From the NCBI GenBank assembly GCA_009746045.1, contig RPFO01000213.1:8935781-8999780 (forward strand): a stretch of DNA of 64,000 nt. The letters are read 5' to 3'. How positions within the stretch are numbered: position 1 is the stretch's first letter; every line of letters starts with the position of its first letter. Origin of the DNA: Mesostigma viride (Eukaryota > Streptophyta > Mesostigmatophyceae > Mesostigmatales > Mesostigmataceae). Below are positions 21,053-32,113 of the stretch, piece after piece. The position numbers were made by a program, and so were the translations under genes. The notes under the pieces were generated by a model. It saw only the letters and a list, made by a program, of their open reading frames with translations. It was not told the DNA's origin and ran no database searches.

Positions 21053-21680
21053 AGTTAATATTGCCTGGCAAGCAATATTATTCTACTAAGCTACTTGGCT
21101 TGTAGAGATTCTACTTCCGGTTACTACAATCCAGAAACGGGTTCATTCTGATGAGTATTGCTCGAGATATGAGCAAGATACTGTTCTACTACATTCTACT
21201 TGGATTCGGTGATTCTACGGTGGTTCTTCAAGTGACGCGTGGCATACGGCGTCTTGTCACAGTGTACGATAGGACATTTAGTCTCCGACACTGCGGTCTA
21301 TTCAATGCTATTGATTAGACGTAACAAATAGTGACAGGACTTGTGCGACAGGACACTGATGTGACTATTTATGGATAACGAGTCGAGATCTGCTGGTCCA
21401 GAGTGAAGGACAGCAATATTGTGAGATGATCTGTCCTATCAGTCATCTAGATGTGACTGCGTCACAATTAGTATATAACGAGCAGGACGCTGCCACTTGG
21501 TAGCACCACTTTCCCTGCACCTGTGTCCTCGCACCTTCGGCGACGGTTCTCACGTGCCTCGTGCGTTCTGTGCTGGTAGCCATAACCAGCAACGTAAACC
21601 TATTGATTAATATAACTACTTCCTCTGTAGATATTAATCAGTGCAGGCTGAACCACAGTTCAGCCACAGTTTCGTTAACT
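21053..21680 (+). repeat. 3' LTR of the copia-like element
   Basis: 628 bp, near-identical to 14211-14838. Followed directly by the target duplication TTAGT (21681-21685). Confidence 0.93.
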
Positions 21681-21685
21681 TTAGT

Positions 21686-22735
21686 AATTCCCCATATTCT
21701 ACCAGTGTTTTGGCCTCTGCCCAATGGCAAATTTAGCCTAGATACAGACTATTGTAAAGTTGATTATGATAATAGCCGTGCAAAATACTACGCAGACATC
21801 ACTTCCTCATGGTCTAGTATTTTCCTTTCTTGGGCTGATGCACGTACTGTGATTAATAACCCCTCCGTTTACGTGATTAGGTATAAGAAGTTTCACCTCT
21901 TTCTTTGAAGAAGCACAGCAGTTCTGTCTTTGGTATCAAAGAGACATTCGTCAGCAGTTCATCATGTGACTCTTTGGTATAGTCAAACCGACATAAGAAT
22001 ACATCCTCGTCTTGCTGGTCCTCCTCCTAAAACTCGTACAGAAGCTGTTCCTTCTCCATTTCATATCCCTGACAGATTTCTTACTCCTTTACCTTCTCCA
22101 ACCCGCGAACGGGGTTTTCTTCCTCCTGTATTGAGACCCCTCTTACTGTGGAATTTGGTTCCTTATCAATCACGGTGACTAGGAAGGAGTGAGCTAAATA
22201 GTCCTTTCCTTTCTGCGTGGTTGAAGTTTTTGTTGTCAGCAGACTCCTGTCCTCGTCTAATTGCCAGATACCTCGAAACTGTTTGTATTAGCTACTGACT
22301 AGTAAGGTAGCCATCGGGGGTGTTCTCCTCCAAGACCAAGGTCATGGTTTGCAACCCATCGAATACATCTCTAGGACTATGTTACCTCCTGATCGAGCGC
22401 AAGTACCCTGTTCACCAACAAGAGTATTGGCTGTGGTACATTACTGTCATGCATGGAAACATTTCCTTAAAGGTGCCCAGTTCGATGTCTGTATGTGTGA
22501 GCCTTGTGATGCTGACCCTTACTGGTTGGTTATTCAAACCGACCATCGTCCTCTGATTCACCTCCTGTCACAACCTAACCTCAAGTGCTCCTCGGCAAGC
22601 GCGGTGGATGGAATTCCTTGCGCAATTTGCGGCCCCCGGCCGTTAAATTGCAATACATCAATCAAGGGTGTAGATAATATTGTCCCTGATGCTTTACACA
22701 ACACCGCGAGCCCCGCCAAATTTTTACATAAATTA
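21686..22735 (+). pseudogene. Ty3/gypsy pol relic with RNase H
   Basis: Broken open stretches; the clearest is about 22315-22700. There the frames together show the gypsy RNase H pattern: LQPIEYISRTMLPPDRA, a WKHFLKGAQFDV core, QTDHRPLIHLLSQPNL, then IKGVDNIVPDALH. Several frameshifts separate these motifs, including one near 22400 and two between 22570 and 22680. The part before 22300 is less clear. This relic hosts the copia insertion and is therefore older. Confidence 0.75.
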
Positions 22736-22739
22736 TTGT

Positions 22740-23940
22740 CCGGAATTCGTCCGAGATCTAGATTTTTCCCGCCACGCGAGAGGCGAAAACGACGAAAACA
22801 CCCATATGGCGGTCAAGCATGAGCTAGCGTTCAGAAACTTGCGTCATTGCAGCCGCTCGAGGTGTCAAAACGAAGCTTACATCACGGTTAATCCATGGAA
22901 TAATTTTGGACATATATACGCTGTGATTGCGACGCGGGCATTGAACGGGACAAAAAGTTTTTTTCACAGCGGACCAGTTTTTTCGCGAAAACCGGATTTC
23001 TCGGTGGTACGTGTCTCAAAGTCTTGGTCACATGAGGATCGATACGAAAATCCCGGCACGATAGCTCAGCTTGTTCGTTATAATATTCCCGAAAGCGTTA
23101 GTGTTTTCGATTTTTGAGTTTCGCTTTGAATTGTCCGGCATTGACGTGAATAAATATGGGGGTGCGAAATTTATTCGTCTGTTTCTTGCTTCATGCAATG
23201 CATATCTTTGTCGTCAGATAATCAGCTCTTTAGGCTATGCCCGACCTTCCTATACTGCCAGCCTGCGGCAGTATAAGCCACCAGAGGATATGGCGTGCCC
23301 AAGGTTCCGCGCTAAGGCCGCTAATGGTCTTCCGGATGTGCAGTAAGTGCGGTAAAAGCTGCGAAAATTGCTTATAATGCCTGTAGGAAGCTGTTTGCGA
23401 CAGTGTTTTCCAAGCGAGTTCATTGTTCTTTTGACGACATATACAAAAGGAAAAGGGGGGCATCGTTTTTATTAGTCGGCAGTGCGGTAATTGCGAGATG
23501 TGATGAGTCGGGAAGACGACCTTGCCACGACACGCTCGGCTCAAGCTTCGCATATCCCGGCTGCCATAAAGAAGCGCAGATTAAGCGAGGTGAGCGAGCC
23601 AGAGGGCCCAGAATCGTTGCTAACGCAAGGCAGCTTCTGAAAGGGTAGAAAGCTGGATTAATTGTTAATACTTTCTCAAGAGCACGGTGCAGTGGTTATT
23701 GCCACCTTGTCCAGATATTTGCCTTTGTCTTTCTGATTTAAAGACTGTTTTAAAGTGGAGTGGGAGAGCGTTTCCAACGTTGTTGCTTATTCATTACTGT
23801 GAAGAAAGAGCCTTTTCAGTTGCTGACGATGAGATGGAAGCTGTCTCATGCAAATTACCCAGGCAAGGCAAGTGGTGCAAGGTGAGGCCATGCATGGCTG
23901 ATGTTGCCTTCATGCGTGAGTTGAGCAGGAGACTGGCTGG
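22740..23940. other. Unrecognised; short coding-like stretches
   Basis: Several overlapping short frames on the plus strand look partly protein-like, for example one starting at 23502 (MSREDDLATTRSAQASHIPA, 45 aa, ending LLTQGSF). No family is recognised and no splice sites connect them. They may be the decayed downstream part of the gypsy element. Confidence 0.3.
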
Positions 23941-23944
23941 GTGT

Positions 23945-25045
23945 GTGGCTGGCTAGTTGAGCGGGGCGTGTATGGGGTGTTGCAATGGTGAGGGCATGCG
24001 AGGCGGGCACATGCCTGGCTGGTGTGGGTGTTGGGTAGTTAGTTGGTTCGGTGATTGTGTTGTTGAGTGGTTAGGTGGTTATTAGGTGGTTATTATTTGG
24101 TGGTTGTGTAGCTGGGTGATTGGTTGTTTGGTTGTTTGGTTGTTTGATTGCCCAGAGAGCCTTGGGTGGGAGGCTTGGGTTATAGATGCTTCAAGGGATG
24201 CCTAGGCGTTGGTGGGTTCAATGGCAGGTGGCTGGCTTATAGGTGGATGCCTCGGTAAATGGCTGGCTGCATGCGTAGGTGGGAGCACAGGCAGTTGGAG
24301 AGGGTGGGTGCACGTACGTGGGTGGCTGGCTGGCTGGTCATGGTGGATGAGACTGTGCAAGGGCGGTCGGTTATTGGCAGATGGCCAGGTGGCTGGGTGA
24401 TGATTGGCTTTGGGGACTTTGAAGTGGGTGTTTTGTTGGATGCATGAGTGAAATGTTCAACTGCACGATTTTGAGGGTGGTGGGTTGGTGGTTGGTTGGT
24501 TAGGGATGTGGGTGGGTGCATATGGGTGGGTTGGTGGCCGGTGGGCCATTCAGCTAGGTGGTTGGTGGCTGGTGGATGTGTAGATGACTAGATGTGGGTG
24601 GGTGGGCGAAGGGACGGGTAGATGGACGGGTGGGCGCACAGATATGGATGCGTGGATGGGTTTATGGTTGGGACCGACTCACCTATCGCGGGTGAAGGGC
24701 TGTGCAGGTTTTGGGTGAGGTATAGGTGTCGGGGTGCTGGCTGAGAAAATGCATGTGTGGGTGGGTCAGTGGGTGGGTCACTGCATGGGTATAAGGGTGT
24801 GGGGGCAGTGAGTGGTTGAGTGGGTAGCTAGGTGCGTGGGTGGGTCAACTGTGGGTGGCCGGACGGGTGCATATGGGGCCAGCTGGCTGGGTGTTTAGGT
24901 GGTTGGGTGGTTGGGTGGTTGGCTCATTGGATGCATGGGGAAAATTGCCTCCTTATTACCTGTAGTTGGTGTGTGGTTTGCGCAGGTGCCTTGGTGGGTG
25001 GGTGGATGTCCTGGGTTGGTAGGTGGTTGGGTGCCTAGGTGCACG
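23945..25045 (+). repeat. Degenerate G/T-rich repeat region
   Basis: Over 1 kb made of irregular GGTTGGGTGG, GGCTGGCTGG and GGTGGGTGG words with many substitutions. It looks like an old, diverged version of the pure GGGT tracts at 38.6 and 39.3 kb. A smaller similar patch lies at 26880-27035. ORFs rich in Gly, Trp and Val here are artefacts. Confidence 0.75.
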
Positions 25046-25249
25046 CATGGTTAATTATATATTCATTGAGAATGATAGATTACGGAGGTGAGATAGGCAT
25101 GCAACATGCATAAGGAAAAACCCGATAACTGGGAGAATAACCCTGAAGAAAGTAATAGTAATCTGACACAGACATCCAAGGATCACGCCAGCTGCACAAT
25201 TAAGGTACAACTAACTATACATCACAAAACTACACGCAGCAACAGCGCT

Positions 25250-26650
25250 GCCGGCCCACCATGCAGGCCTGGAAGGGATCTAGACCGCATGGGTCGCGAC
25301 AAAGTCGGCCCGGGTGCGGCGGAATAACACATCAGCCACGGTGCGAGTGAGGCCGGGCGAGTGACAGGCGCTGCCGCCAATACGAGGACCACGTGCGGGC
25401 CGACCACGGGGCGGTCTGACCCTCGAGGTCGAGGCGGTCTTCACGGCGCTGGCAGCACTCGTGGAAAAACTCCGCTGTCTTGGGGCCCATGGCCCCGAAC
25501 TCCTCAAGGACAAAGGGGATGACCCGGTGGGGCCCCGGCCGCCACATTGGCAGCCGTAGGAGGCAAACTTGTCGCGCTCAGCCACAGCGGCAGCCGCGCC
25601 GGCATCCACAGCCGCCCGAAGGATGTGGCGACCGGAAAGCGGCCGAGGGCCGGGCCCACTTCAAATGTTCCGAAAAGTGTGACACTTTTGGTCGTTTTTT
25701 TGACTTTTTCGACGATCGTCACTCTGCAGAGTGATTCGTCGTGCGAAATCGTGCGAAATTGTGCGAAATTTGCTGAAATCGTGTGAAATTTGCTGAAATC
25801 GTGCGAATTTGTGCGAAATTTGCTGAAATTGTGCGAAATTTCATGTGAAAAATGTCGACGGTAAAAAATTTTGATGTGCACAACGTGTGTGAATTCATGC
25901 GAAATTTTGTCAAACGTCACTCCCCAAAACGACCCTTGGTTGAAATCCATGCGAAATTGTGCGAAATCATGCAAAATTGTGCGAAATCGTGCGAAATCGT
26001 GCGAAAATGTGTGAAAATTTTGCGAAAATCACGCGAAAATCACGCGAACTCGTGCGAAATTTTATTTTTTTTTTGCAAAAAACGACCAAAAGTGTCACAC
26101 ACTTGGCTTGGACGGCGGAACATTTGAAGTGGGCCCGGCCCGAGCCACGGACACATCGATGAGCAGGTGGCAACCCTGCCCGTCGTAGTCAAGCACGGTA
26201 ATGTCGGGGCGGTGGTTGGGTGAGTAGCTCTAGGGCGGCCCCATCCGCGTCCTCGCACTTGATGGTGGAGTGGGGAAAGAGTCACCGACCGAACCATGGC
26301 ACACACCACCCGGAGGATCGGAGCGGTATGGAGATAGAGGAACCAGTTCTGGTTCTGCTGGCCACCCATATGCACGCGAATCATGTAGTGCGTCCCAGTA
26401 GTATATCCAGAGCAAGCCCGCAGCTGCCGCAGGACGCACCCGCCGTGATGAGAGCTTGCGGGGCAAATCTTGAGCTGGTGGCGGAGAGCGATGGCGTAAA
26501 GGGCCGGAACCAGCGTGAACAAAGGGCTCATGGGGAGGGCGCGCAGGAATGCGGACCCCACGCTCCCCTCAAGGGAAACGGAGTGAAGCCAAGCCTTCCC
26601 CTGATTGTTCAAGCTCGCATGCAGACCCATCCAGTTGGCACAGTGTAGTA
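25250..26650 (-). pseudogene. LINE relic: C-terminal restriction-like endonuclease region
   Basis: Minus-strand sequence with frameshifts. In order it gives a Cys/His segment (CGSCGRA-like frame near 26440-26400), HPNITVLDYDGQG-like frames, then LLIDVSVA near 26170. After the MITE insertion it continues AVDAGAAAAVAERDKFASYG, PFVLEEFGAMGPKTAEFF, and ends SARTWSSYWRQRLSLA near 25370. A Pro-Asp followed by Ile-Asp-Val is the pattern of the PD-(D/E)XK restriction-like endonuclease that closes R2/R4/CRE-type LINEs; this assignment is inference. A second diverged copy lies at 51.93-52.68 kb on the plus strand. It differs from the LINE at 33-34.7 kb. Confidence 0.6.
25648..26140. mobile_element. 493-bp MITE nested in the LINE relic
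   Basis: A perfect 25-bp terminal inverted repeat starts GGCCGGGCCCACTTCAAATG and continues TTCCG. Further in, a second inverted block GTGTGACACTTTTGGTCG plus a T run occurs at both ends. It is flanked by a 4-bp duplication CGAG (25644-25647 and 26141-26144). Removing the element and one CGAG rejoins the LINE frame as DVSVARPLSGRH, which confirms the boundaries. The interior is almost entirely GTGCGAAATT-type repeats. No coding capacity. Confidence 0.85.
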
Positions 26651-27722
26651 TACCCGCGTAGGTCTTTTGTTGTTTTTCATGAACGCAGGCAGGGAAGACA
26701 CTAGGACTGACGACAGTGGACACGCCGGGCGTGCCCCGGGGCAGGCGACGGTGGACGGCCTGAGCGGGGCGGACGAGGTCGCATGCAAGCCTGCTGGATC
26801 CCGACGTAGTAAGAATCCTGCACAGCCTGCACAAAGGGGAAGGGGGATGGGGTGACCAAGTCGGGTTGGTTATATATAAGTTGGGTAAGCACGTGCGCGG
26901 CTGGCTTGGTGGGTACACGTGGGTCACTGGGTGGGAGGACAGGTGGCTGTCTGGGTGCACGGGCTCGCGAGTGTGTGAGCAGTTGTGTGGGTGGGTGGCC
27001 AGGTGGCTGCATGGGTGGGCGACTGCATGCCCCCGGTGGCTTGGTGCGCACAAAGAGCAAGAGATGGAGACATGGGATATGCCAATTCCATATCGTGTGA
27101 GCATACGTGGATGCCAGGTGACATGTGTCAGCGTTGGGGTCACTGCACCTTGATATGCTCGCTCGGCATATTCTCGACATGTATTACTTACACGTAGTGT
27201 ATATCATCATGCGGTGCGTGTTGGTAGCATTCAAATGGCTGTGTAAGTGATGTGGCATGTATTGTTAACCTTTCCTTCCCATGTTGCAATGTGCCATGCA
27301 AGTAGTTTAGAGGCATGGTGTCATGGGGTATACATATGAGCATGCACTTCACATCACAGCTTTGTGGCATACTGGCAATGCCTATACCTTACATAATGGA
27401 TTCTGCTAGCAATGGTCACCACTCAGGCATTCACATGCACCAAGTTTTTGCACACTGTTTGTACTATAGTCATTCTTGAGTTGCCTGCAAAGATTTAAAT
27501 GATGTGCCCCAGCTTGGAGAGTGTTTTGGTGGTTAATGTTGTTAAAATTATGAGTAAAAAAGAAAAAAATGGTGACAATTGCTGGCAAATGTCACCATTT
27601 TGGGCTCTGCATGATCTGAATTTTTGCTCATGACTTGTTTCAAGACCATTCGTCAGGTGCTGGCATGATGGCAATAAGTTTTGGTGGCATTCCGACATTA
27701 TTTGGGTTAAATATTGATTTAA
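26650..27722. other. Intergenic with diverged satellite copy
   Basis: No gene recognised. 26880-27035 is G/T-rich degenerate repeat. About 27560-27620 contains GGCAAATGTCACCATTTTGGGCTC, a diverged copy of the 172-bp satellite seen at 5.1-5.8 kb. This segment is the target site of the following element. Confidence 0.5.
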
Positions 27723-29421
27723 CCCCTAAATGGGCAGAAATACTGCCGATGCATCGGCTGTAACTTCACAATTTTGCAAACCAGATGCCATCCAACCCAC
27801 CCATATCCAATGGCTGTCCTTGGGGGCCAAGCATGTCCATGAGTTGCCCTTCGGGTTGGTATATCACAACCTTACATATATGCAGGGTAGGCCATGTATA
27901 ACTGCCGTCAAAGTCAGGGGGGTCAAGACGAGCGTTTTCATTTTTGGTAGAATGTGCATTTTGAATTATGTTGTAAGAGCTAGGCACCTACCACTTCAGG
28001 GATGATAAACAATTAGTTGCTGAACAGTTTGAGCCATTGGGGTCATCATTTGGGTGGGTATACCAGCAGTTACACCCAGTACAGCCCATAGGGGTACCGT
28101 TGGTAAAAAGCAACCAAGGGGGTAGGAGTGGGCATACTACCTACTAATACCTACTAATATGGCCCCCAACCATGCCACACAATACATTTCCCTTCCACAA
28201 TGATGGGGAAACATAACTGCATCATCACACTGCCCTTACATGGCACCTATGTGCAGGTGCCACCTTGTCCATGCACGTAGGTAACGTGGTACGGATACCC
28301 TACGCAAGGCATGCATTCTAGGAGGCAGCCACCAACAAACTAGTGATTTTAAGCCTATTTCAGGTTGCCCTAGCAAGGATAAACTAGGCCTAAGCTGCTA
28401 TAGCTTGCCAGGTGATGGCCAGCACACCTGGTGGCACATGCTGACAATGGGAAGCTTCTACTCACCGGTTACATGCTTGATGATGCCACAGAGACCAGCC
28501 AACTGCCTCACACTCATGCAATATGTGTGTGGGAAATGTATAACAAACATATATGGAGGTATTCAAACCCATACAGCCTCTAAAACTAATCACCATCACC
28601 CTGTGGCAGGTCAACTGACTGAGGGAAGCATCTAAGAAGGGTGTTTTAGAAAGGGGCCAGGCCAGGGTCAAGAAAGAGCATGAATAATGCAAAAAGAATG
28701 TGCTACACAAGCTAGAACGTATATATAAACGTCAAACATAGATAGGAAAACGATGATTAAGCTTTACCAGGCATGGATGGCGTTACCTTGGCCCAGGCGG
28801 TGGCCGCAAAATGGCGCATTTCGGCACACCAAAGTTGTGCAGCATGGTCGCTGGATTCGGCGATTTCTGGCCACCCTTGCACGTTTACGACTACCATGTA
28901 TCATAAAAAGTACAAAGAAACCAATATATCCTTTAAAATACGCCGGAAAGGTATTGCTGTCAACGTTTCTATCGTCCGGCCTGTTCTCAGTTTTTTCCAG
29001 CAAGAACGCTGCCGACACCTATCAAATGGCATTCCCGCGAACCAAAAATTGGCCTGTATCATATTTAGGACGTATAAAATCAATTTCCTGAGTTTGGTCA
29101 GGAAATTCGAACGAAAACGTAAATGCCATGCGTGGGCGCAAGCCGCCATGGCCAGGTCGTCGTTTTCCGGAATGCACGTTGTACGTGAACAAGTACCCTG
29201 ACCCCTTGTACTTTGACCGGCCAGAACACCTCTATAACTTTGTCAGAAGTATGCAAACCCTAGTACCATGCTGTGAGGAAAATTATAAACTTTCGATCTT
29301 CTCAGCTAAACTTTTCCTAATTCTCAATAGTTTTCGCGGCATTTGGTCCCCCGAGAAGGGGCCGACGTGTCGGCTGTAACTCAGTTTTAGGCGGAAAATC
29401 GGCAGCCAGACCATTTAGGGG
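27723..29421. mobile_element. piggyBac-like non-autonomous element at TTAA (1,699 bp)
   Basis: Perfect 11-bp inverted termini CCCCTAAATGG at 27723-27733 and 29411-29421, flanked on both sides by TTAA (27719-27722 and 29422-29425). TTAA duplication with C-run termini is characteristic of the piggyBac superfamily. Internally, CTGCCGAT and the CGGCTGTAAC motif recur near both ends as subterminal repeats. No DDD transposase is recognised; the small ORFs inside (27730-28005, 28773-29201) match nothing known. The two flanks are both related to the 172-bp satellite family. Confidence 0.8.
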
Positions 29422-29437
29422 TTAAAATGGCCATTAA

Positions 29438-29473
29438 TGACAAATGCTAGCAAAATTTTGCTAGCATTTGTCA
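29438..29473. repeat. Perfect 36-bp palindrome
   Basis: TGACAAATGCTAGCAAAA followed by its exact reverse complement with no loop. It is built from two head-to-head copies of the satellite marker GCTAGCAAATGTCA-type sequence. Confidence 0.95.
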
Positions 29474-29829
29474 CCAACTAGTACATAGGGCTCCAAATGG
29501 CGTAGAACTTTGTACAAGGTCAGAACAACTATTATTCATCACCACTGCAAAGTCAACAGCATAATCTGATGTCAACTATTGTTTCTATGCAAGTGCAAGT
29601 GGTTTAGGTGGCCAGTTTTGGCCTTGGATCTGGAGTTAACTTAAGCAGGGAGTACCATGTAAACTTAACATTTTGACTCAACTACTCCACCACTAGCTAG
29701 CCAGACACATCCCGGGGAGTGGTGGGATCCAATCCTAGGTCAATCTGACAATAAACTTGCCATGGGCCATAATTTATGTAAAAAAAGGCCATTTCAAGGT
29801 GTTGTGTATCCCGACGTCCTGACTATTCC

Positions 29830-31260
29830 TTTTTCAAAGATCTAGACGTCCTCACTACCACCCTCGTTCCTACTCCTCTTGATGTTTTCCCCTATGGTGA
29901 CATCCCTCATGACGGGCAATACAGGTCTACCTTTTCCATACCTCTCGGTTCGTTTCCGGATCTCCTCTCTCATGTGGGCCTTTCTCTTCGGTGTGAGGGC
30001 ACACCTGTCACCTCGGTGGGGGGGGAGGATACTAATAAAATTATCTTTACCCCTCCGTCATGAGTCCACTAGGGCTGGGAAGTCGTATGGTAATGTTGTT
30101 CCTTCTAGTCCACCCCTCTTTTTGGTAAAGTTGTGGGTGACTTGTTAAAACCTTCTGTAGATACCTCGGTAGCCAATGACCTATCACCTACGTCACATTT
30201 AGAGCGTCTTATCAGTGTTTACGGCTCGAAAATTTGGGAAGTACCCGTGCAAGTTTGTGGGTGACTTCTTGTATGTGTTGTTAAAGGATAATCCTCTGCA
30301 ATGGCGTTTGTATGTTTCCCCTATTATTTGCCGCTCGTCCTTGTTGTTTGAGTTACATGATTTAGCTGCTCACCAGCTAGGACGGGAAGCGTGTGCGGGA
30401 TTTGGTAACCCGTTCATACTTCTGGCCCTCCCTCCTCAGCACTTGATGTGGATGAATATGTTGGTAGGACATGCCAATCATGCCAGGATATATGAAACCT
30501 AGTAATGTGGGTCAGATAGCAAATCTAGTCTCGTACCCTCCTTGATCCTATTATAATGCCTTGTGGGTCAGATAGCAGATCGAGCCTCATACCCTCCCTG
30601 ATCCTATTATAATGCCTTGCATGGGATTCCATTATGAAGGATTTTTGGGGCCCCTTTAAAAAGAATGCCAAAGGCAATTGATGCGCAGATCCTCCTCGTG
30701 TTTGTAGACCGGGCGCCTTACTATTCTGATTTGGCACGCCGCAAAGGTGAAAACCATTTGCGTTCAGTGCCGGTCCGCGGAAAACGCGATCTGCAAATGA
30801 ATCCAGGCCGGAATCGAACTGGGGACCTCTCGCACCCACTTTTGCTGACTATAGGACGGACGTCTCCTGATCCGAAGGCATCGCCAGCTGACACCTACAG
30901 TCCAACCGCAAAAGTTCTCCTTCATGTTGTTCGCCTTACTATAGACGTTGTCACCTTGTCCCTTGTCCCTTGGAGCTTACTGAGCTCGAGTGACTGTGCT
31001 CAGCTAGCTGTACCTTCTAAACGTTAATATCGTTACCATGGGTTGAGCAGGCAGTTTATCTCCGATAAGGACAAGCTGTTTACCTCGGACTTTTGGACAG
31101 AGTTCTTTGCTGCTATCGGTACTAAAGTGACGTTTGGCACTGCGTACCATTCCTCCTCCTCACACCTATAGTAGAGCGAGTGGTAGAAGAAGCCCTCTGC
31201 ATGACATTATGTAAATGGACCCGTCTGGTAGTGACTGGGAAGATTACTACCTATGTTTTT
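29830..31260 (+). pseudogene. Ty3/gypsy integrase relic
   Basis: Broken frames. Near 30295-30400 the frame reads RSSLLFELHDLAAHQLGRE, the histidine-containing zinc-binding part of a gypsy integrase. Near 31040-31170 it reads QFISDKDKLFTSDFWTEFF, then GTKVTFGTAYHSSSS and VERVVEEAL, the integrase core around the second Asp and Glu. Between them lies a block with a tRNA-like T-arm (30800-30830) and the dispersed 66-bp repeat at 30722-30787, probably a later insertion. It belongs to the element whose 3' LTR starts at 32495. Confidence 0.7.
30722..30787 (-). repeat. Dispersed 66-bp repeat, possible SINE body
   Basis: These 66 bp recur identically, in opposite orientation, at 40123-40188. On the minus strand here, about 20 bases upstream, is GTTCGATTCCGG, a tRNA B-box-like sequence. 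This suggests a tRNA-derived SINE, but the second copy lacks that head. Confidence 0.6.
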
Positions 31261-31267
31261 TAGTTGA

Positions 31268-32113
31268 GTGAAAACCTGCACAACCTCTGGTTGTTTTCCT
31301 TCCTTGCCTTATGTTATTTCCTCGGGCTGTTGTGGGTCGGTTGGTTGTCCCCCGCCCCCCGCAGCGGCGCAGCCATCATGTCAGACGACGCCTGCTCAGC
31401 CAGCCGCTGTCGCTCCGTCCGTGGCTCCCTCCGTCACGCATGCTCAGCCGGCCGCTGTCGCGCTCCGTCCGTGGCTCCCTCCGTCGCGCCTGTTCAGCCG
31501 GCCGAGCCTCAGCGTCATCCAAATTTGGGCAAGGCGTCGACGGGCAAGTGGGTGTTTGACACTACCGAGGATCGATACGTATGATTCGGCCATGGGTGAT
31601 TGGACCTCTAGCTGCCCGACCGGCCACGACGTCTTCCCCTGTCGCCGCTCCTGCCGCCACCGCTTCTTCCGTCGCGCCCGCCTCCGCCGTCCGTGCGTTG
31701 CTCTTGTTGGGAAGTCCTCAGCTTCGGTCACGCGTGTTAGCGAGAGTTGTGAGATCCGGCACGTGCGTCTGTGGCCCAGCAACGTGGAGCGTTTCCTGGA
31801 CTTGTTTTTCACCTCCGTTGCTCGTGGTGAGCTGGCCTTCTATCAGTTCCTCCTGCGCGCCCTCCTTCTGCTATCGGCAGAGCCCTTCGTGCGATTGTTC
31901 CAGTGTGGGTTCCTTGACTGGGCCCGTGGACAGGTGGTCCTGACACATAATCAATACTACTGGGCTTTCCTCGGCATGCATCTTGATGGCGTCTGGGAGG
32001 ATGTGTTCCTCCATGTAGACAGACATGACAACCCTACTGATGTTGCTCATCACCGGGCGTACCTCGAGGTGCTTTTTGCCACCCGTGGTACTTTTCAGGC
32101 TACTGGTGTGTAG
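31268..32113 (+). CDS. Unknown ORF between gypsy integrase and 3' LTR
   Basis: An open frame of 281 aa; the start is uncertain because the first third is Pro/Ala/Arg-rich with a 54-bp direct duplication (about 31385-31500). The last 130 residues look like real protein: WPSNVERFLDLFFTSVARG, then LLLLSAEPFVRLFQCGFLD, then NQYYWAFLGMHLDGVWEDVF, ending GTFQATGV. There is no zinc finger, protease or RT motif. The position after integrase and before the LTR is where some gypsy elements carry an extra or envelope-like ORF, but no signal peptide or membrane anchor is evident. It may equally be the C-terminal part of pol in a changed frame. Confidence 0.4.
   Translation: MKTCTTSGCFPSLPYVISSGCCGSVGCPPPPAAAQPSCQTTPAQPAAVAPSVAPSVTHAQPAAVALRPWLPPSRLFSRPSLSVIQIWARRRRASGCLTLPRIDTYDSAMGDWTSSCPTGHDVFPCRRSCRHRFFRRARLRRPCVALVGKSSASVTRVSESCEIRHVRLWPSNVERFLDLFFTSVARGELAFYQFLLRALLLLSAEPFVRLFQCGFLDWARGQVVLTHNQYYWAFLGMHLDGVWEDVFLHVDRHDNPTDVAHHRAYLEVLFATRGTFQATGV

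Larger units (their letters stand above)
14211..21680 (+). mobile_element. Ty1/copia-like LTR retrotransposon (7,470 bp)
   Basis: Complete insertion: 5' LTR 14211-14838, 3' LTR 21053-21680, target duplication TTAGT at 14206-14210 and 21681-21685. The interior carries, in order, an extra ORF (14920-15483), a gag with zinc knuckle (15635-16684, two frameshifts) and a 1,058-aa pol (17100-20276) with integrase, a retropepsin-like segment, copia-type reverse transcriptase and RNase H. Integrase upstream of RT places it in the copia group. LTR termini are AGTTAA/TTAACT, not the usual TG/CA. A single LTR difference found by eye indicates recent insertion, although gag is frameshifted. It sits inside an older retroelement. 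Confidence 0.92.
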
